A DNA stretch of 64,000 nt from contig NADL03000538.1 in NCBI GenBank assembly GCA_002205965.3, positions 248,001 to 312,000 of the forward strand, read 5' to 3'. Source of the DNA: Kappaphycus alvarezii (taxonomy: Eukaryota; Rhodophyta; Florideophyceae; Gigartinales; Solieriaceae). A program made the position numbers and the translations under genes. The notes under the pieces are model-generated. The model did no database searches and was not told where the DNA came from. It saw only the letters and a list, made by a program, of their open reading frames with translations. Position 1 is the first letter of the stretch. The number at the start of each line of letters is the position of its first letter. This document shows, piece after piece, positions 1 through 8,843 of this stretch.

Positions 1-341
1 GGACTCCATACCTCCGCGTGAAGACGGTGCTGGAGCTCGTCAGCGAGACGTTCAGCAGCCTCGACCACACCGTCTAAGAGCTCGATCCGACCGCGTGCGG
101 CGAGTGTTCGGAGTAAATTAGCCGCAGACTGACACACCGACGCTTGCATCAATACCGCGTCCAACACCTTTAAACGCTCGTTAGCCAACGCGGGATTGGT
201 CAAAAGCTGCTGGAGCTCGTGGATCTCCCGAAACTTGGCGCGAAAGGCGATGAGGTCGGCGATACAGGCCGAAACCTCGTTGCTCTCCTGCGCGGCGGCC
301 ACCGCCGCTCGGGCGTAGCGTTGGCTCAATGAAACGCTCAT
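1..341 (-). CDS. atpH: ATP synthase F1 delta subunit, 3' end outside window
   Basis: The delta subunit (OSCP) forms the peripheral stalk that ties F1 to the membrane b/b' dimer. The reading frame was translated by hand from the minus strand. It opens MSVSLSQRYARAA, the usual delta start, and continues through an alpha-helical stretch (LIAFRAKFREIHELQQLL) to the beta segment LHAEVWS at the window edge, so about 113 residues are visible. Its ATG (339-341) overlaps the atpF stop as ATGA, which indicates translational coupling in the order b', b, delta. The alpha, gamma, beta and epsilon genes probably follow beyond base 1, but this cannot be seen. Confidence 0.93.
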   Translation of the reverse strand, partial: MSVSLSQRYARAAVAAAQESNEVSACIADLIAFRAKFREIHELQQLLTNPALANERLKVLDAVLMQASVCQSAANLLRTLAARGRIELLDGVVEAAERLADELQHRLHAEVWS

Positions 342-1054
342 CGACCACCCTGAGAACCAACACGCGCCGGTCGGTCGGGCTCCAAGCTAGGCCCCCCTTG
401 GGCCAGCTCGGCAACCGCATTCTCGAAGAGACGCTTACGGTCGGCGTCGGTTATGGTCTCGCGCAGCAACGATTCGGCCGAATCCAAAGCCTGGCGCGAA
501 ATTTCGAGTTGGAGCACACGCTCGGCTCCGCGCGCCTCTTGCTCGACGATCAGCTGAGCGTCGCTACGCATACGTGCGACATAGCCTTGGGCGTTGTCGA
601 TGATCTTGGTTTTCTCGGCTTCACCGTCGCGGCGACAGTTCGAAACCAAATCCCTGATCTCATCGTCAATACTGGCGACCTTCTCCTGCCACTTCTGGCG
701 TTCAGCCTGAGCGTGTTCAAACTCTCGCTCGTTGACCTCGATTGCATCACGGATCTTGGACGAGCGCGCTGCGAAGATGCGATTCAGCGCTGGACCCGCA
801 AAGCGTATCAAAACAGCGATGAACAGGATAAAGTTGATGAGAAACCAGCCGATTGGCGGAGCCTCCATATCCCAGGACCACCAATTGATCTCGGGATGGA
901 GGTTGACCCCGTGTCCACCGCCTGCGCCAAGCGCCAACGAAGCTCGAAACCAAGCCACAACACCCGCCGTCGAGCAGACAATAAAGCGTGCCGAACGCAT
1001 TCGGATGGAGCACGTCGGCTGTGCCCGGCGTCCAAACTCACGCCAACCGCTCAT
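338..1054 (-). CDS. atpF: ATP synthase F0 subunit b (long form with N-terminal hydrophobic leader)
   Basis: Subunit b is the membrane-anchored stator of the F-type ATP synthase. The 238-residue protein is longer than the usual 156-170. It has an N-terminal hydrophobic stretch (about residues 20-45) that resembles a signal peptide or extra helix. The normal b transmembrane helix follows near residue 67-85 (IGWFLINFILFIAVLIRF), then a long charged helical stalk rich in Glu, Arg and Gln. The ATG overlaps the upstream b' stop as ATGA, and its own stop overlaps atpH the same way, so the three genes form one tight operon. The N-terminal leader is a trait I associate with deltaproteobacterial b subunits, which is knowledge rather than something proven here. 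Confidence 0.93.
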   Translation of the reverse strand: MSGWREFGRRAQPTCSIRMRSARFIVCSTAGVVAWFRASLALGAGGGHGVNLHPEINWWSWDMEAPPIGWFLINFILFIAVLIRFAGPALNRIFAARSSKIRDAIEVNEREFEHAQAERQKWQEKVASIDDEIRDLVSNCRRDGEAEKTKIIDNAQGYVARMRSDAQLIVEQEARGAERVLQLEISRQALDSAESLLRETITDADRKRLFENAVAELAQGGPSLEPDRPARVGSQGGR

Positions 1055-1479
1055 GCCTTCACCTCTCGTCCGAGCACTCGGGTGGCCATGTCCGCAGCGA
1101 TGGTATCAACCTGTTGAACCAGCTGCTGACGCGCTTGGTCCTGGTTGTCGGCAATGGAGACCCGAGCCTGATTCAGGCTCTCGGCGATTTCATGGCGCAC
1201 GTTGTTTAGAAGCTCGCGCTCCCGAGCTCGACCCTCATCGCGCAAGGCTTCGAGCGTCGTCAACGCTCGGTTATTGGCCTCTCGAATCTGTCGCTGATAT
1301 GTTCCCAAGTCGGCCTTGGCGAGGCTCAAGAGCTCGTCGATATTTTCCCGCACGCCCTCAAGCTTGGCGTGACGGGCGTCGAAAACTTCGAGCATGGGCT
1401 GAAACAGCACGCCGTTCAGCGACAAAAGCAAGATCACGATGATCCCGCCTTGAATCAGGATGGTGACGTCGATGTCCAT
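1051..1479 (-). CDS. atpF': ATP synthase F0 subunit b' (second stator subunit)
   Basis: A 142-residue b-type stator protein with one N-terminal transmembrane helix (ILIQGGIIVILLLSLNGVLF) and a long polar helix. It is distinct from the larger b subunit encoded immediately downstream, so this organism uses a b/b' heterodimer as photosynthetic and many deltaproteobacterial enzymes do. It is the first gene of the b'-b-delta operon. The 242 bases between it and the divergent AtpZ-like gene at 1722 must hold the promoters for both; I see no convincing -35/-10 pair there. Confidence 0.9.
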   Translation of the reverse strand: MDIDVTILIQGGIIVILLLSLNGVLFQPMLEVFDARHAKLEGVRENIDELLSLAKADLGTYQRQIREANNRALTTLEALRDEGRARERELLNNVRHEIAESLNQARVSIADNQDQARQQLVQQVDTIAADMATRVLGREVKA

Positions 1480-1721
1480 GACGATCTTGCGTTATCCCGG
1501 CAACAGATCCCTTTTTTCGAGGAACGAGGGCGCCAGAAGCTCCATGATTTCCCCCAGAAAGCGCCGCGGCTGTGTAACGTCTCGAGCATGGGTCGTCAAG
1601 CGTCTAGACCAACACATGGGGCGGTCTTGGGCGTGAAATCGGGATTTCGGTCGCGTGGACGCTGCGCTAGAGCGACTCTGCAGAGATCGCGACATCGGCG
1701 TCGCAGAATGGAATTGTCACG

Positions 1722-1946
1722 GTGGACGATGAACGACGTCGAATGTGGCGCGAAGCGAGCCGCTACTCGAGCCTCGGGATCGAAATGACAGTCGGTTTTG
1801 CCTTCGGTGTTCTCGGCGGCCAATGGCTCGACCATTATCTGCAGAGCGAGCCCTGGATGCAGACACTCGGGACCCTCCTCGGCGTCATCTTGGCGACTCA
1901 GGCGGTACTCCGAGGTGTGCGGCGCTATCGACGTGAGCACCGTTAG
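1722..1946 (+). CDS. AtpZ/AtpI-family small membrane protein
   Basis: A 74-residue protein with two predicted membrane segments (roughly residues 19-33 and 46-62). The sequence GIEMTVGFAFGVLGGQWLDHYL is typical of the AtpZ/AtpI family encoded next to F0F1 operons. Family members are proposed to assist c-ring assembly or divalent cation supply. It is divergent from b'-b-delta, whereas a separate AtpI-like protein sits with atpB and atpE near 38 kb. The GTG start at 1722 gives the full family domain; an ATG at 1743 is the alternative. Its last 62 bases overlap the 3' end of rnhB on the other strand. Confidence 0.75.
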   Translation: MDDERRRMWREASRYSSLGIEMTVGFAFGVLGGQWLDHYLQSEPWMQTLGTLLGVILATQAVLRGVRRYRREHR

Positions 1947-2724
1947 AAACTGTCCCGACGGCCACACAAAACATCGCCACAGGGGCAAAGGAGCGCCGGT
2001 GCAGTCGACATGGCCCGAGACGTTCCAGGGCCCTCATATGCTGCCGACAATAATAGCCCTTGTGGGAGTCGAAACCGTAGCCCGGGTAGATCTTGGCAGC
2101 CTCTCGCATCATGGCGTCCCGTGAAACTTTGGCGACAATTGACGCTGCTGCGATGGACTGGCTCTGTGAATCACCACGTACGATGGCGTGTTGTTCGATG
2201 CTCACTCCTGGGATCAATCGAGCATCAACCAAAAGTCGATCAACCCTGAGCGACAGCGATACCACCGCTCTGCGCATCGCCTCTCGAGCCGCGTGGAAAG
2301 TGTTGAGTCGATCGATCTCCTCGGGCTCACAACGGCCTAGCGACCAGGCAGCGGCCCGGGCCTTGATCTCTTGGGCAAGCTCCTCGCGTTGAACCCGACC
2401 AAGGCGTTTGGAATCGTCGATACCGGCTAGTGAGCAATGAGGCGGCAAAGCCACCGCCGCGGCAACCACGGGTCCCGCCAACGGCCCCACACCGACTTCG
2501 TCCACCCCGCCCACCAGAAGTCCTTCGGCCCAATAGCGCCGTTCGTGGAGCAGCATCCCCTCGACGCGTTGCTTATCGGCACGAGCACGCTCGCGGCGGC
2601 GTAGCTCTCGAGCCACGATTCTCTGAACGCCTTTTCGAGGATCATCCAAAAGCGATGAAAGCGCCTGATCGCCGAGAGAAGTCATCCCTTGGGATAACGT
2701 GGCTATCGTCTGGCGAGGATTCAT
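1885..2724 (-). CDS. rnhB: ribonuclease HII with C-terminal extension
   Basis: RNase HII cleaves the RNA strand of RNA/DNA hybrids and starts removal of misincorporated ribonucleotides. The active-site signature GVDEVGVGPLAGPVVAAAV is present at about residues 73-91. It is followed by DDSK, the third acidic region VDARLIPG, VRGDSQSQSIAAASIVAKVSRD-type residues, and YGFDSHKGY. An N-terminal region of about 70 residues precedes the core. The family normally ends just after HRRSFAPV; here about 30 further residues follow, and their codons lie antisense to the end of the atpZ-like gene. It starts 9 bases after the GlcD-like gene and is probably co-transcribed with it. Confidence 0.93.
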   Translation of the reverse strand: MNPRQTIATLSQGMTSLGDQALSSLLDDPRKGVQRIVARELRRRERARADKQRVEGMLLHERRYWAEGLLVGGVDEVGVGPLAGPVVAAAVALPPHCSLAGIDDSKRLGRVQREELAQEIKARAAAWSLGRCEPEEIDRLNTFHAAREAMRRAVVSLSLRVDRLLVDARLIPGVSIEQHAIVRGDSQSQSIAAASIVAKVSRDAMMREAAKIYPGYGFDSHKGYYCRQHMRALERLGPCRLHRRSFAPVAMFCVAVGTVSNGAHVDSAAHLGVPPESPR

Positions 2725-2733
2725 GGCGCAGAC

Positions 2734-4107
2734 CTAAACAGACGGCAACACCTTGCCCGGATTCATGATCCCATGAGGATCGAAAACCCGTTTAATCCCA
2801 TGCTGAAGCGCGATGAGTTCGGTGCTCTGCTCCTTTGTCAGTTCATCGCGCTTGGTCAGGCCGATACCGTGCTCAGCGCTCAGGGTGCCGCCCAGCTCGA
2901 GAGTCAATGTGAGCAATGGCTCACGCAGAATCTCGGCGCGTTTTCTCTCCCGATCATCAACAGCAAGTCGATTTAGGTGCAAATTACCATCGCCAAGATG
3001 ACCATACGCGGCGATACGCACGCCATGGGCCCCGGCTAACTGCTGGGCGCGCTTCAAAAATGTCGACATCGCGCTCCTCGGAACCGCGATGTCATCGGAC
3101 AGTTTACGCGGAAACTTGGCACGCAGAGCTTCGGAGATGGCCCGACGAAGCGTACGCAGCCGCTCGCGTTCGACAGCGCTACCGGCACAGAACTGGGGAA
3201 CATCACGATCGAGAGCGATAACCCGATCGAGTTGCGTGCGTACCGATGCCGCGCCGCCGTCGAGCTCGATATGGATCGCCACGGGCGAATTCAATGGCAG
3301 GGCATGGTCGGCTCCGAGAGCAGCTAGAGCCTCGCGGTCAATCAGTTCCAGGGACCGCGGCAGAATACCGGCGCGGAATAAACCACTCGCCCAGCACACC
3401 GCATCAAACTCGGTGTCGAAGCCGAGCCAGGCCCCCTCAACGCACTCCGGCCGAGGGATCACGTGGATCGTGGCTTCCGTAATGATGCCCAAAGTACCTT
3501 CGGAACCGACGATAAGCGAGGTAATATCGAGCCCCGTCACCCCCTTGAGCGAACGGCGGCCGGTACGCACCACCCGCCCACCGGCTAGGACGAGTTCAAC
3601 GCCCCAGATGTAACGCCCGGTAACTCCATATTTGAGCGCCCTCGGGCCGCCGGCATTCGTCGCAATGTTGCCCCCTAAAGTTGCCTGTTCCGAACTCGCT
3701 GGGTCCGGAGGATACATCAAACCATGACGCGAAGCCTGACGGTCGAGCTCAAACGCGGTAACCCCAGGCTGAATAACCGCGTAGAGATCGTCAGGATGCC
3801 ACGCGAGGATCCGATCGAATCCCGAGAAATCGACCGCCACCTCCAAGGCGCCGGGGATCGCTCCACCGGCTTTGCCTGTCCCAGAGCCCCGGGGGACGAT
3901 ACCAACCCGGTAATACTCGGCGAGCTCGGCGACGATGATCGCATCGCGGCGCTCAACCAGCTCCACCACCGCACCGGGCAGCTGACCCTCGAGCCCCGAA
4001 CGATCTTCGGCTCGACGTGCACGAGAATCGCGGTCGGTAAGAAAACGCGGACCAAGGCGAGCACATGCGACGCGACAGAATTCAGCGAAACGCCTTTTTT
4101 CGTCCAT
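2734..4107 (-). CDS. FAD-linked oxidase, GlcD / D-lactate dehydrogenase type
   Basis: A flavoprotein of the vanillyl-alcohol-oxidase superfamily that oxidises 2-hydroxy acids such as glycolate or D-lactate. The FAD-binding half shows the usual landmarks: VPRGSGTGKAGGAIP, GLMYPPDPASS, GGNIATNAGGPRALKYG and GSEGTLGIITEATI. The C-terminal half carries YGHLGDGNLHLN and LSAEHGIGLTKR, the conserved His-rich substrate/cofactor region. An ATG at 4107 with AAGG and GAGG just upstream is preferred to the GTG at 4134 (457 residues). No separate iron-sulfur subunit gene adjoins it. The exact substrate cannot be told from sequence. Confidence 0.88.
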   Translation of the reverse strand: MDEKRRFAEFCRVACARLGPRFLTDRDSRARRAEDRSGLEGQLPGAVVELVERRDAIIVAELAEYYRVGIVPRGSGTGKAGGAIPGALEVAVDFSGFDRILAWHPDDLYAVIQPGVTAFELDRQASRHGLMYPPDPASSEQATLGGNIATNAGGPRALKYGVTGRYIWGVELVLAGGRVVRTGRRSLKGVTGLDITSLIVGSEGTLGIITEATIHVIPRPECVEGAWLGFDTEFDAVCWASGLFRAGILPRSLELIDREALAALGADHALPLNSPVAIHIELDGGAASVRTQLDRVIALDRDVPQFCAGSAVERERLRTLRRAISEALRAKFPRKLSDDIAVPRSAMSTFLKRAQQLAGAHGVRIAAYGHLGDGNLHLNRLAVDDRERKRAEILREPLLTLTLELGGTLSAEHGIGLTKRDELTKEQSTELIALQHGIKRVFDPHGIMNPGKVLPSV

Positions 4108-4196
4108 AACCTTAACCTCAGGTCCAATCGACACCCGAGTTTAGCGCCTTGAGCACCACCTTGTTGTGCCGCCCCGCACAGCCTAAACTACCGCGC

Positions 4197-5288
4197 ATGG
4201 AACCTTCTCCAGATATGCCGCGAATCGCGCCGGCCACGGAAGACACGATCGAGAGCCCGGCGCATAAGCTCAAGAGAATCTTCGAATCGCATCGAGGCGA
4301 GCGCCATGTGATTGCAATTCGCGGCTATCCAGATCCCGATAGCATCGCATGCGCTATGGCGCATGCGTTGATCTCCTTGTGGTACGAGATTGAGTCGACG
4401 ATCCTCTACTTCGATGACATCTCCCACCACGAGAACCGAGCACTCGTGAAGACACTCAACATCGAAATGGTTCGCTACGGTGAAACCGAACTGGTCGGCT
4501 ATGACCGGATCTCCCTCGTCGATGCGCAGGTGCTTGAACGGCCCACCGAACTCATCGACGTCCCGATGATGAGCATCGTCGATCACCATAAACCCCAAGG
4601 AGAAGTCGAAGCTGAGTTCATCGATATCCGTGAGGATGCCGGCTCGGCCAGCTCGATTTACGCCGAATACTTCGCGGAAGATATCATGACCTTGGAGCGG
4701 GAAAACCCATTCACCGGTAAACTCTCAAGCGCGCTCCTCTATGGGATTCGCTCGGACACCGACGACTATCTTTCGGCTCGCGAGATCGACTACCGGGGTG
4801 CCGCCTTCCTTGCACCCTACGCGGATCTTGACCTCCTCAAAGCCATTTCGATGCAGAGTATCTCGCCGCGTACCATGGAAATCACCCAGAGGGCGTACGC
4901 GAATAAGGTGATCTCCGATACGTACGTCCTCGCGGGCGTCGGTTTCGTCCGTGACGAAGATCGTGACTCCATCGGCCAGGCCGCCGACTATCTCCTTCAA
5001 CGCGAAGGGGTAGACACCGTGGTGGTCTACGGCATTGTCCACCATCAGTTCGTCGACGGGTCACTGCGCACGACCTCGAACGTGGTCGACCCTGATCGCT
5101 TCCTGAAGGAGCTCTTCGGCTACGACCCTCACAACATGGCTTATGGGGGAGGGCGGGCCGACAAAGGGGCTTTCAAGATCCCCTTGGGACCGTTCTCCCG
5201 CTGCGGCGACCGAGACCTGCTGTGGCGTATGGTACAGCGGACGATCGAAGATATCTTTTTCAATAAAATAGGAATTACCCGGGAGTAA
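4197..5288 (+). CDS. DHH-family phosphoesterase (NrnA-like)
   Basis: DHH/DHHA1 phosphoesterases hydrolyse short oligoribonucleotides, pAp or cyclic dinucleotide products using Mn2+. The N-terminal domain shows [15 protein letters not shown] (metal ligands DPDS), a downstream VDAQ, and VDHHKP as the DHH motif. The C-terminal DHHA1-type domain has the glycine-rich [10 protein letters not shown]. The preferred start is the ATG at 4197; a TTG at 4149 would add 16 unremarkable residues. The stop overlaps an ATG by one base (TAATG at 5286-5290), so the MsrB gene may be coupled to it. The motif PDPDS rather than the usual DADA/DAIG type suggests a subgroup. The true substrate is unknown. Confidence 0.85.
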   Translation: MEPSPDMPRIAPATEDTIESPAHKLKRIFESHRGERHVIAIRGYPDPDSIACAMAHALISLWYEIESTILYFDDISHHENRALVKTLNIEMVRYGETELVGYDRISLVDAQVLERPTELIDVPMMSIVDHHKPQGEVEAEFIDIREDAGSASSIYAEYFAEDIMTLERENPFTGKLSSALLYGIRSDTDDYLSAREIDYRGAAFLAPYADLDLLKAISMQSISPRTMEITQRAYANKVISDTYVLAGVGFVRDEDRDSIGQAADYLLQREGVDTVVVYGIVHHQFVDGSLRTTSNVVDPDRFLKELFGYDPHNMAYGGGRADKGAFKIPLGPFSRCGDRDLLWRMVQRTIEDIFFNKIGITRE

Positions 5289-5389
5289 TGGCCGAACAGC
5301 GCTCGAGGGCTGATGAGCTCTTCGGCGATCACGATGGATGGTTAACAGTAAATCGTGGCGCGCGAGCGCAGACACGTTACGTTAAACCG

Positions 5390-5968
5390 ATGAACCGACG
5401 TTTGTTGCTCGTCGTTGTCACCGCAATCATTGCCGCGGTGTTGAGTTTGAGGGAGCTCAAAAGCGCCCCGTCAGGCTCGGAGGTGAAACCGTTGACCATC
5501 GATGGAAAAGAAATTCGCTCCCATGGGACCTATTCGAAGCCGAGTGAAGAAGAAATCAAGAAGAAGCTCAGCGACCAACAGTATGAAGTCACGCAACGGG
5601 ATGGAACTGAACGCCCTTTCGCCAATGAATTTTGGGACAATAAGGAACCCGGCATTTACGTCGACGTTGTGAGCGGGGAGCCGTTGTTCGCTTCGCTCCA
5701 CAAATACAAGAGCGGTTCGGGCTGGCCGAGCTTCTACCGCACCTTAATTCCCGATCACGTCGTGGAGAAGTCCGATCGCTCTCACGGGATGGTTCGCACC
5801 GAGGTACGTTCCCGTCACGGCGACAGCCACTTGGGGCACCTCTTTCCCGATGGCCCTGAGCCTACCGGTTTGCGCTACTGCATCAACTCGGCCTCATTGC
5901 GTTTCGTCCCCGTCAAAGACCTTAAACGCGAGGGGTACGAGGAATTTTTGCCGCTCTTTGAGGAGTGA
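5390..5968 (+). CDS. msrB: peptide-methionine (R)-S-oxide reductase, exported or membrane-anchored
   Basis: MsrB reduces methionine-R-sulfoxide in damaged proteins. The core has [15 protein letters not shown], the His-rich [14 protein letters not shown], and the catalytic cysteine in [11 protein letters not shown]. The two CxxC zinc motifs of many MsrB proteins are absent ([13 protein letters not shown]), as in the zinc-free MsrA/B-type subgroup. I chose the ATG at 5390 because it opens a typical signal or anchor sequence ([18 protein letters not shown]). The upstream ATG at 5288 is in frame and overlaps the DHH stop, but would bury this hydrophobic stretch at residue 35. An envelope location implies repair of oxidised periplasmic proteins. 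Confidence 0.88.
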   Translation: MNRRLLLVVVTAIIAAVLSLRELKSAPSGSEVKPLTIDGKEIRSHGTYSKPSEEEIKKKLSDQQYEVTQRDGTERPFANEFWDNKEPGIYVDVVSGEPLFASLHKYKSGSGWPSFYRTLIPDHVVEKSDRSHGMVRTEVRSRHGDSHLGHLFPDGPEPTGLRYCINSASLRFVPVKDLKREGYEEFLPLFEE

Positions 5969-6058
5969 ATCGGGTCGGGTAAGCTCCCGCACTTCCCGAA
6001 GATAGGACGTTAACCGGATTCTCTCGCCCGTCGACAGAGTGTCGTGTAAGCTCCATCG

Positions 6059-7771
6059 ATGCACACGAATCACCGCTTCGTTCGCCAAACAGATGGCACC
6101 GTAGAGGTCGATGTAACGCTGCGCGGGCGCGCTCTACTTGGCGATGGCCTTTTGAACAAGAGCACCGCATTTGACCACGAAGAGCGCGATCGCTTTGGGC
6201 TCCGAGGCTTGTTGCCGAGCGTAGTCGCGACCATGGACGAGCAGCTGCATCGCGTTCGTCAGAACATCGAGTCCAAAGAATCGTCGCTCGAGAAGTTCGT
6301 TGGGTTGGCGGCGTTGCAGGCGCGAAACGAAACCCTCTTCTATCGTTTGCTCCTTGAACACATGGAGGAGTTTCTGCCTATCGTCTATACCCCTACGGTA
6401 GGCGAAGCGACCAAGGATTTCAGTCGGATCTATCGGATCCCACGGGGCGTGTGGATCACCCCCGACGACGTGGGATCTATCGACGCGATCCTCCGCAACA
6501 CCGGCCTACCCGATGTGAAATTGATCGTCGTCACGGACAACGAGCGAATTTTGGGTCTCGGTGACCAAGGTGCAGGTGGGATGGCGATCCCTATCGGCAA
6601 GCTATCCCTTTACGTCAGCGCCGCAGGGATCCACCCAGCCGCGACGCTGCCCGTAAGCCTGGACGTGGGAACCGACAATCAGCGACATCTCGAAGATCCT
6701 CTGTATATCGGTTGGCGAAAGCCCCGCCTTCGAGGACCAGACTATAACCTCGTGGTCGAGAGTTTTGTTCAGAGCGTCAAGCGCGTCTTTCCCGCGGCGA
6801 TCATTCAATGGGAGGACTTCAAAAAGGGCAATGCATTCGGCCTTCTCGAAGGGTATCGACGTCGACATCCATCTTTCAATGACGACATTCAAGGAACCGC
6901 CGCCGTCGCTGTGGCCGGCGTTTATGCCGCAGCGCGCGTCATGGAGCGTCCATTCCCCAAACAGCGCGTCATGATCGTGGGTGCCGGAGCCGCCGGGATT
7001 GGGATCGCTGGGCAGCTTCGTGTGGCGTTTGCAAAAGCTGGCTTGTCTGGGGGCGAGCTGGTGTCGGCAATCGCGGTACTCGACAGCCAAGGTATGCTTA
7101 TCCACGGGCGAGGGATTCAGGATCGCTACAAAAGGGAGTTCGCTTGGGATGGTGAACTGGCACGGGCCCGAGGTCTCGACCCATCACGAAACATCAGCCT
7201 GAAAGAAGCGCTACGTGCGCTCAAACCAACGACGTTAATCGGCACGTCGGGCCAACCGGGAGTCTTTGACCAAGAGGTGGTAGAGCTGATGGCGACGCAT
7301 CACCCACGGCCTGCGATTTTTCCCTTCTCCAACCCCACCAGCAAAAGCGAGGCGCGAGCCCAAGATCTCATCGCGTGGAGCCGCGGTCGGGCCATTGTTG
7401 CGACCGGCTCGCCATTCGATCCGGTGAGCTATAACGGCCAGGCTTACGAAATCAGCCAGGGCAATAACGTCTATATTTTTCCCGGCGTGGGGCTCGGGGC
7501 GATCGTGAGCCAAACCTCGGAAATTACCGATGAGATGTTCACCGCGGCTGCTGAGGCACTGGCTGCTATGGTGACCGAAGAGGAGATCGGCAGAGGGCGC
7601 CTTTTCCCGCCGCTGTCCCGTCTTCGTGAGGTCAGTGAGGTGATCGCTCGCGCCGTGGTTCGGGAAGCCATTGACAGTCAGCGAGGTCGTCCCATTGCCG
7701 ACGCAGAAATCGCGAACGAGGTTGAGCGATCGATGTGGCAGCCGAACTATCCTGTGCTTCGAGCGATCTGA
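6059..7771 (+). CDS. maeA: NAD-dependent malic enzyme
   Basis: Malic enzyme oxidatively decarboxylates L-malate to pyruvate. The 570-residue length is that of the large SfcA/MaeA type. The N-terminal domain contains LPIVYTPTVGEA, the malate site region VVTDNERILGLGDQGAGGM, and the catalytic-lysine segment IPIGKLSLYVSAAGIHP. Metal-binding EDFKKGNAFGLLEGYR and FNDDIQGTAAV follow. The NAD domain has GAGAAGIGIAG. The C-terminal part shows the usual PFSNPTSKSE and NNVYIFPGVGLG motifs. It stands alone and is closed by a strong intrinsic terminator just after the stop. Confidence 0.95.
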   Translation: MHTNHRFVRQTDGTVEVDVTLRGRALLGDGLLNKSTAFDHEERDRFGLRGLLPSVVATMDEQLHRVRQNIESKESSLEKFVGLAALQARNETLFYRLLLEHMEEFLPIVYTPTVGEATKDFSRIYRIPRGVWITPDDVGSIDAILRNTGLPDVKLIVVTDNERILGLGDQGAGGMAIPIGKLSLYVSAAGIHPAATLPVSLDVGTDNQRHLEDPLYIGWRKPRLRGPDYNLVVESFVQSVKRVFPAAIIQWEDFKKGNAFGLLEGYRRRHPSFNDDIQGTAAVAVAGVYAAARVMERPFPKQRVMIVGAGAAGIGIAGQLRVAFAKAGLSGGELVSAIAVLDSQGMLIHGRGIQDRYKREFAWDGELARARGLDPSRNISLKEALRALKPTTLIGTSGQPGVFDQEVVELMATHHPRPAIFPFSNPTSKSEARAQDLIAWSRGRAIVATGSPFDPVSYNGQAYEISQGNNVYIFPGVGLGAIVSQTSEITDEMFTAAAEALAAMVTEEEIGRGRLFPPLSRLREVSEVIARAVVREAIDSQRGRPIADAEIANEVERSMWQPNYPVLRAI

Positions 7772-7773
7772 CC

Positions 7774-7797
7774 ACGCCCGTCTTGACGGGCGTTTTT
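7774..7797 (+). terminator. intrinsic terminator after malic enzyme gene
   Basis: A perfect 8-base stem, ACGCCCGT paired with ACGGGCGT, encloses a CTTG tetraloop. The second arm runs into a T tract (positions 7793-7797). It begins two bases after the malic enzyme stop codon. Confidence 0.93.
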
Positions 7798-7877
7798 GGG
7801 ACCCTAGCTAAAATTCGTAACTGTTGTGAGCCTTAGCTGTTCCGGTCGGGAGCGGCCTGAGCTCGGAGGAGAAAATA

Positions 7878-8315
7878 ATGATCACGATCCGAAATCGTTC
7901 CCGCTTTAACGATCTGTTCTGGGGTCCCTGGGGTGAACTCGAACGTTTGCAACGAGATCTCGGTCAAATTTTCTTGGGAAACCCAATCGCAGGCGACGCC
8001 GGCGGTGTGGCGATGAATGCCTACGCAAATGACGAGATGGCCTTGGTGCAACTTGCTGTTCCGGGCTTTCATCGGGACGATATCCACATCTCGCTGGAAG
8101 CTGATACACTCACCGTCAGTGGTGAGCAGAATGAGAGCGACGACGAAAGCTACCGCCATCGGGAATTTGCAACCAGGCGTTTCGAGCGGTCGCTGCGACT
8201 GCCCTTCACTGTGAGCGGCGATGACATCAACGCTGAGCTTCGCAACGGGGTCTTGCAGGTCACGCTTCCTCGCGCTGCGAGCGACCGTCCCCGGAGAATC
8301 GAAATCCAAAATTGA
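7878..8315 (+). CDS. small heat shock protein (Hsp20 family), first of two
   Basis: An ATP-independent holdase of the alpha-crystallin family. The 145-residue protein has a short N-terminal arm, then the alpha-crystallin domain with LAVPGFHRDDIHISLEADTL, FERSLRLPFTV, and the characteristic AELRNGVLQVTLPR near the C-terminus. The C-terminal tail RRIEIQN is the expected I-x-I/V-like oligomerisation element. A strong Shine-Dalgarno (GGAGGAG near 7866) precedes the ATG. A second Hsp20 gene follows after 58 bases, so the pair is probably one transcript. No CIRCE-type inverted repeat was seen upstream. Confidence 0.92.
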   Translation: MITIRNRSRFNDLFWGPWGELERLQRDLGQIFLGNPIAGDAGGVAMNAYANDEMALVQLAVPGFHRDDIHISLEADTLTVSGEQNESDDESYRHREFATRRFERSLRLPFTVSGDDINAELRNGVLQVTLPRAASDRPRRIEIQN

Positions 8316-8373
8316 TGCATTGGGGGCCTTGAGCTCTGACACCCCATCAACCCAGACGAACAAGGAGAAAATC

Positions 8374-8778
8374 ATGCAGGTACAACACCTCAACCCCAAT
8401 CCCGCAGCGGTACCATCTGAAGTCTCGCGCCGCCTCCATGGCGAACCAGAGCTTGCTCGAGTGCGGCCTCGCGCCAATGTGGCCGAGAACGACGATCGAT
8501 ACGGTCTAGAACTTCTGGTTCCTGGAGCGTCAAAGGAAGCCTTGAGCATTTCCGCCGAGAAAGGTGTTCTGACGGTAGAAGCGCGGGGTGGTCTTCAGCG
8601 TCCAGACGGGATGAGGCACCACACCGAGGAATTCAGCGCGGTGCAGTATGGCCGACGCTTTCGGCTGCCGGATGACGTTGATGTTGAGGCGATTACGGCG
8701 CAATTGGACGCGGGGATCCTCACTCTGGTCCTGCCTAAACGCGAATCGGCGAAGCCCCACACGATTGCGGTCAGCTGA
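8374..8778 (+). CDS. small heat shock protein (Hsp20 family), second of two
   Basis: A second alpha-crystallin-type chaperone of 134 residues. The ATG at 8374 has a good ribosome site (AAGGAG, 8362-8367); the same frame is open further upstream, but that part overlaps the first hsp20 gene. Motifs include LELLVPGASKEALSISAEKGVLTVEA, QYGRRFRLPDDVD and AQLDAGILTLVLPK, with the C-terminal HTIAVS tail. The two proteins are clearly different in sequence, so they may form mixed oligomers or serve different clients, which is inference. Confidence 0.92.
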   Translation: MQVQHLNPNPAAVPSEVSRRLHGEPELARVRPRANVAENDDRYGLELLVPGASKEALSISAEKGVLTVEARGGLQRPDGMRHHTEEFSAVQYGRRFRLPDDVDVEAITAQLDAGILTLVLPKRESAKPHTIAVS

Positions 8779-8843
8779 GTGTCGAGCCGGCTTAAAGTTC
8801 GACGGTTTTCGCCGTGAAACCGAAGTGCTCGCCCCTAGGTGGT

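Noticed and set aside
329..1117. 262-residue plus-strand frame opposite atpF and atpH
   Set aside because: It is the antisense shadow of well-supported ATP synthase genes with no domain of its own.
1492..1695. 67-residue minus-strand frame upstream of b'
   Set aside because: No recognisable domain, low-complexity Arg/Ser composition and no clear ribosome site; the gap is better seen as a divergent promoter region.
7798..7877. CIRCE element or sigma-32 promoter before the hsp20 pair
   Set aside because: No inverted repeat of CIRCE type and no convincing CTTGAA / CCCCAT pair.
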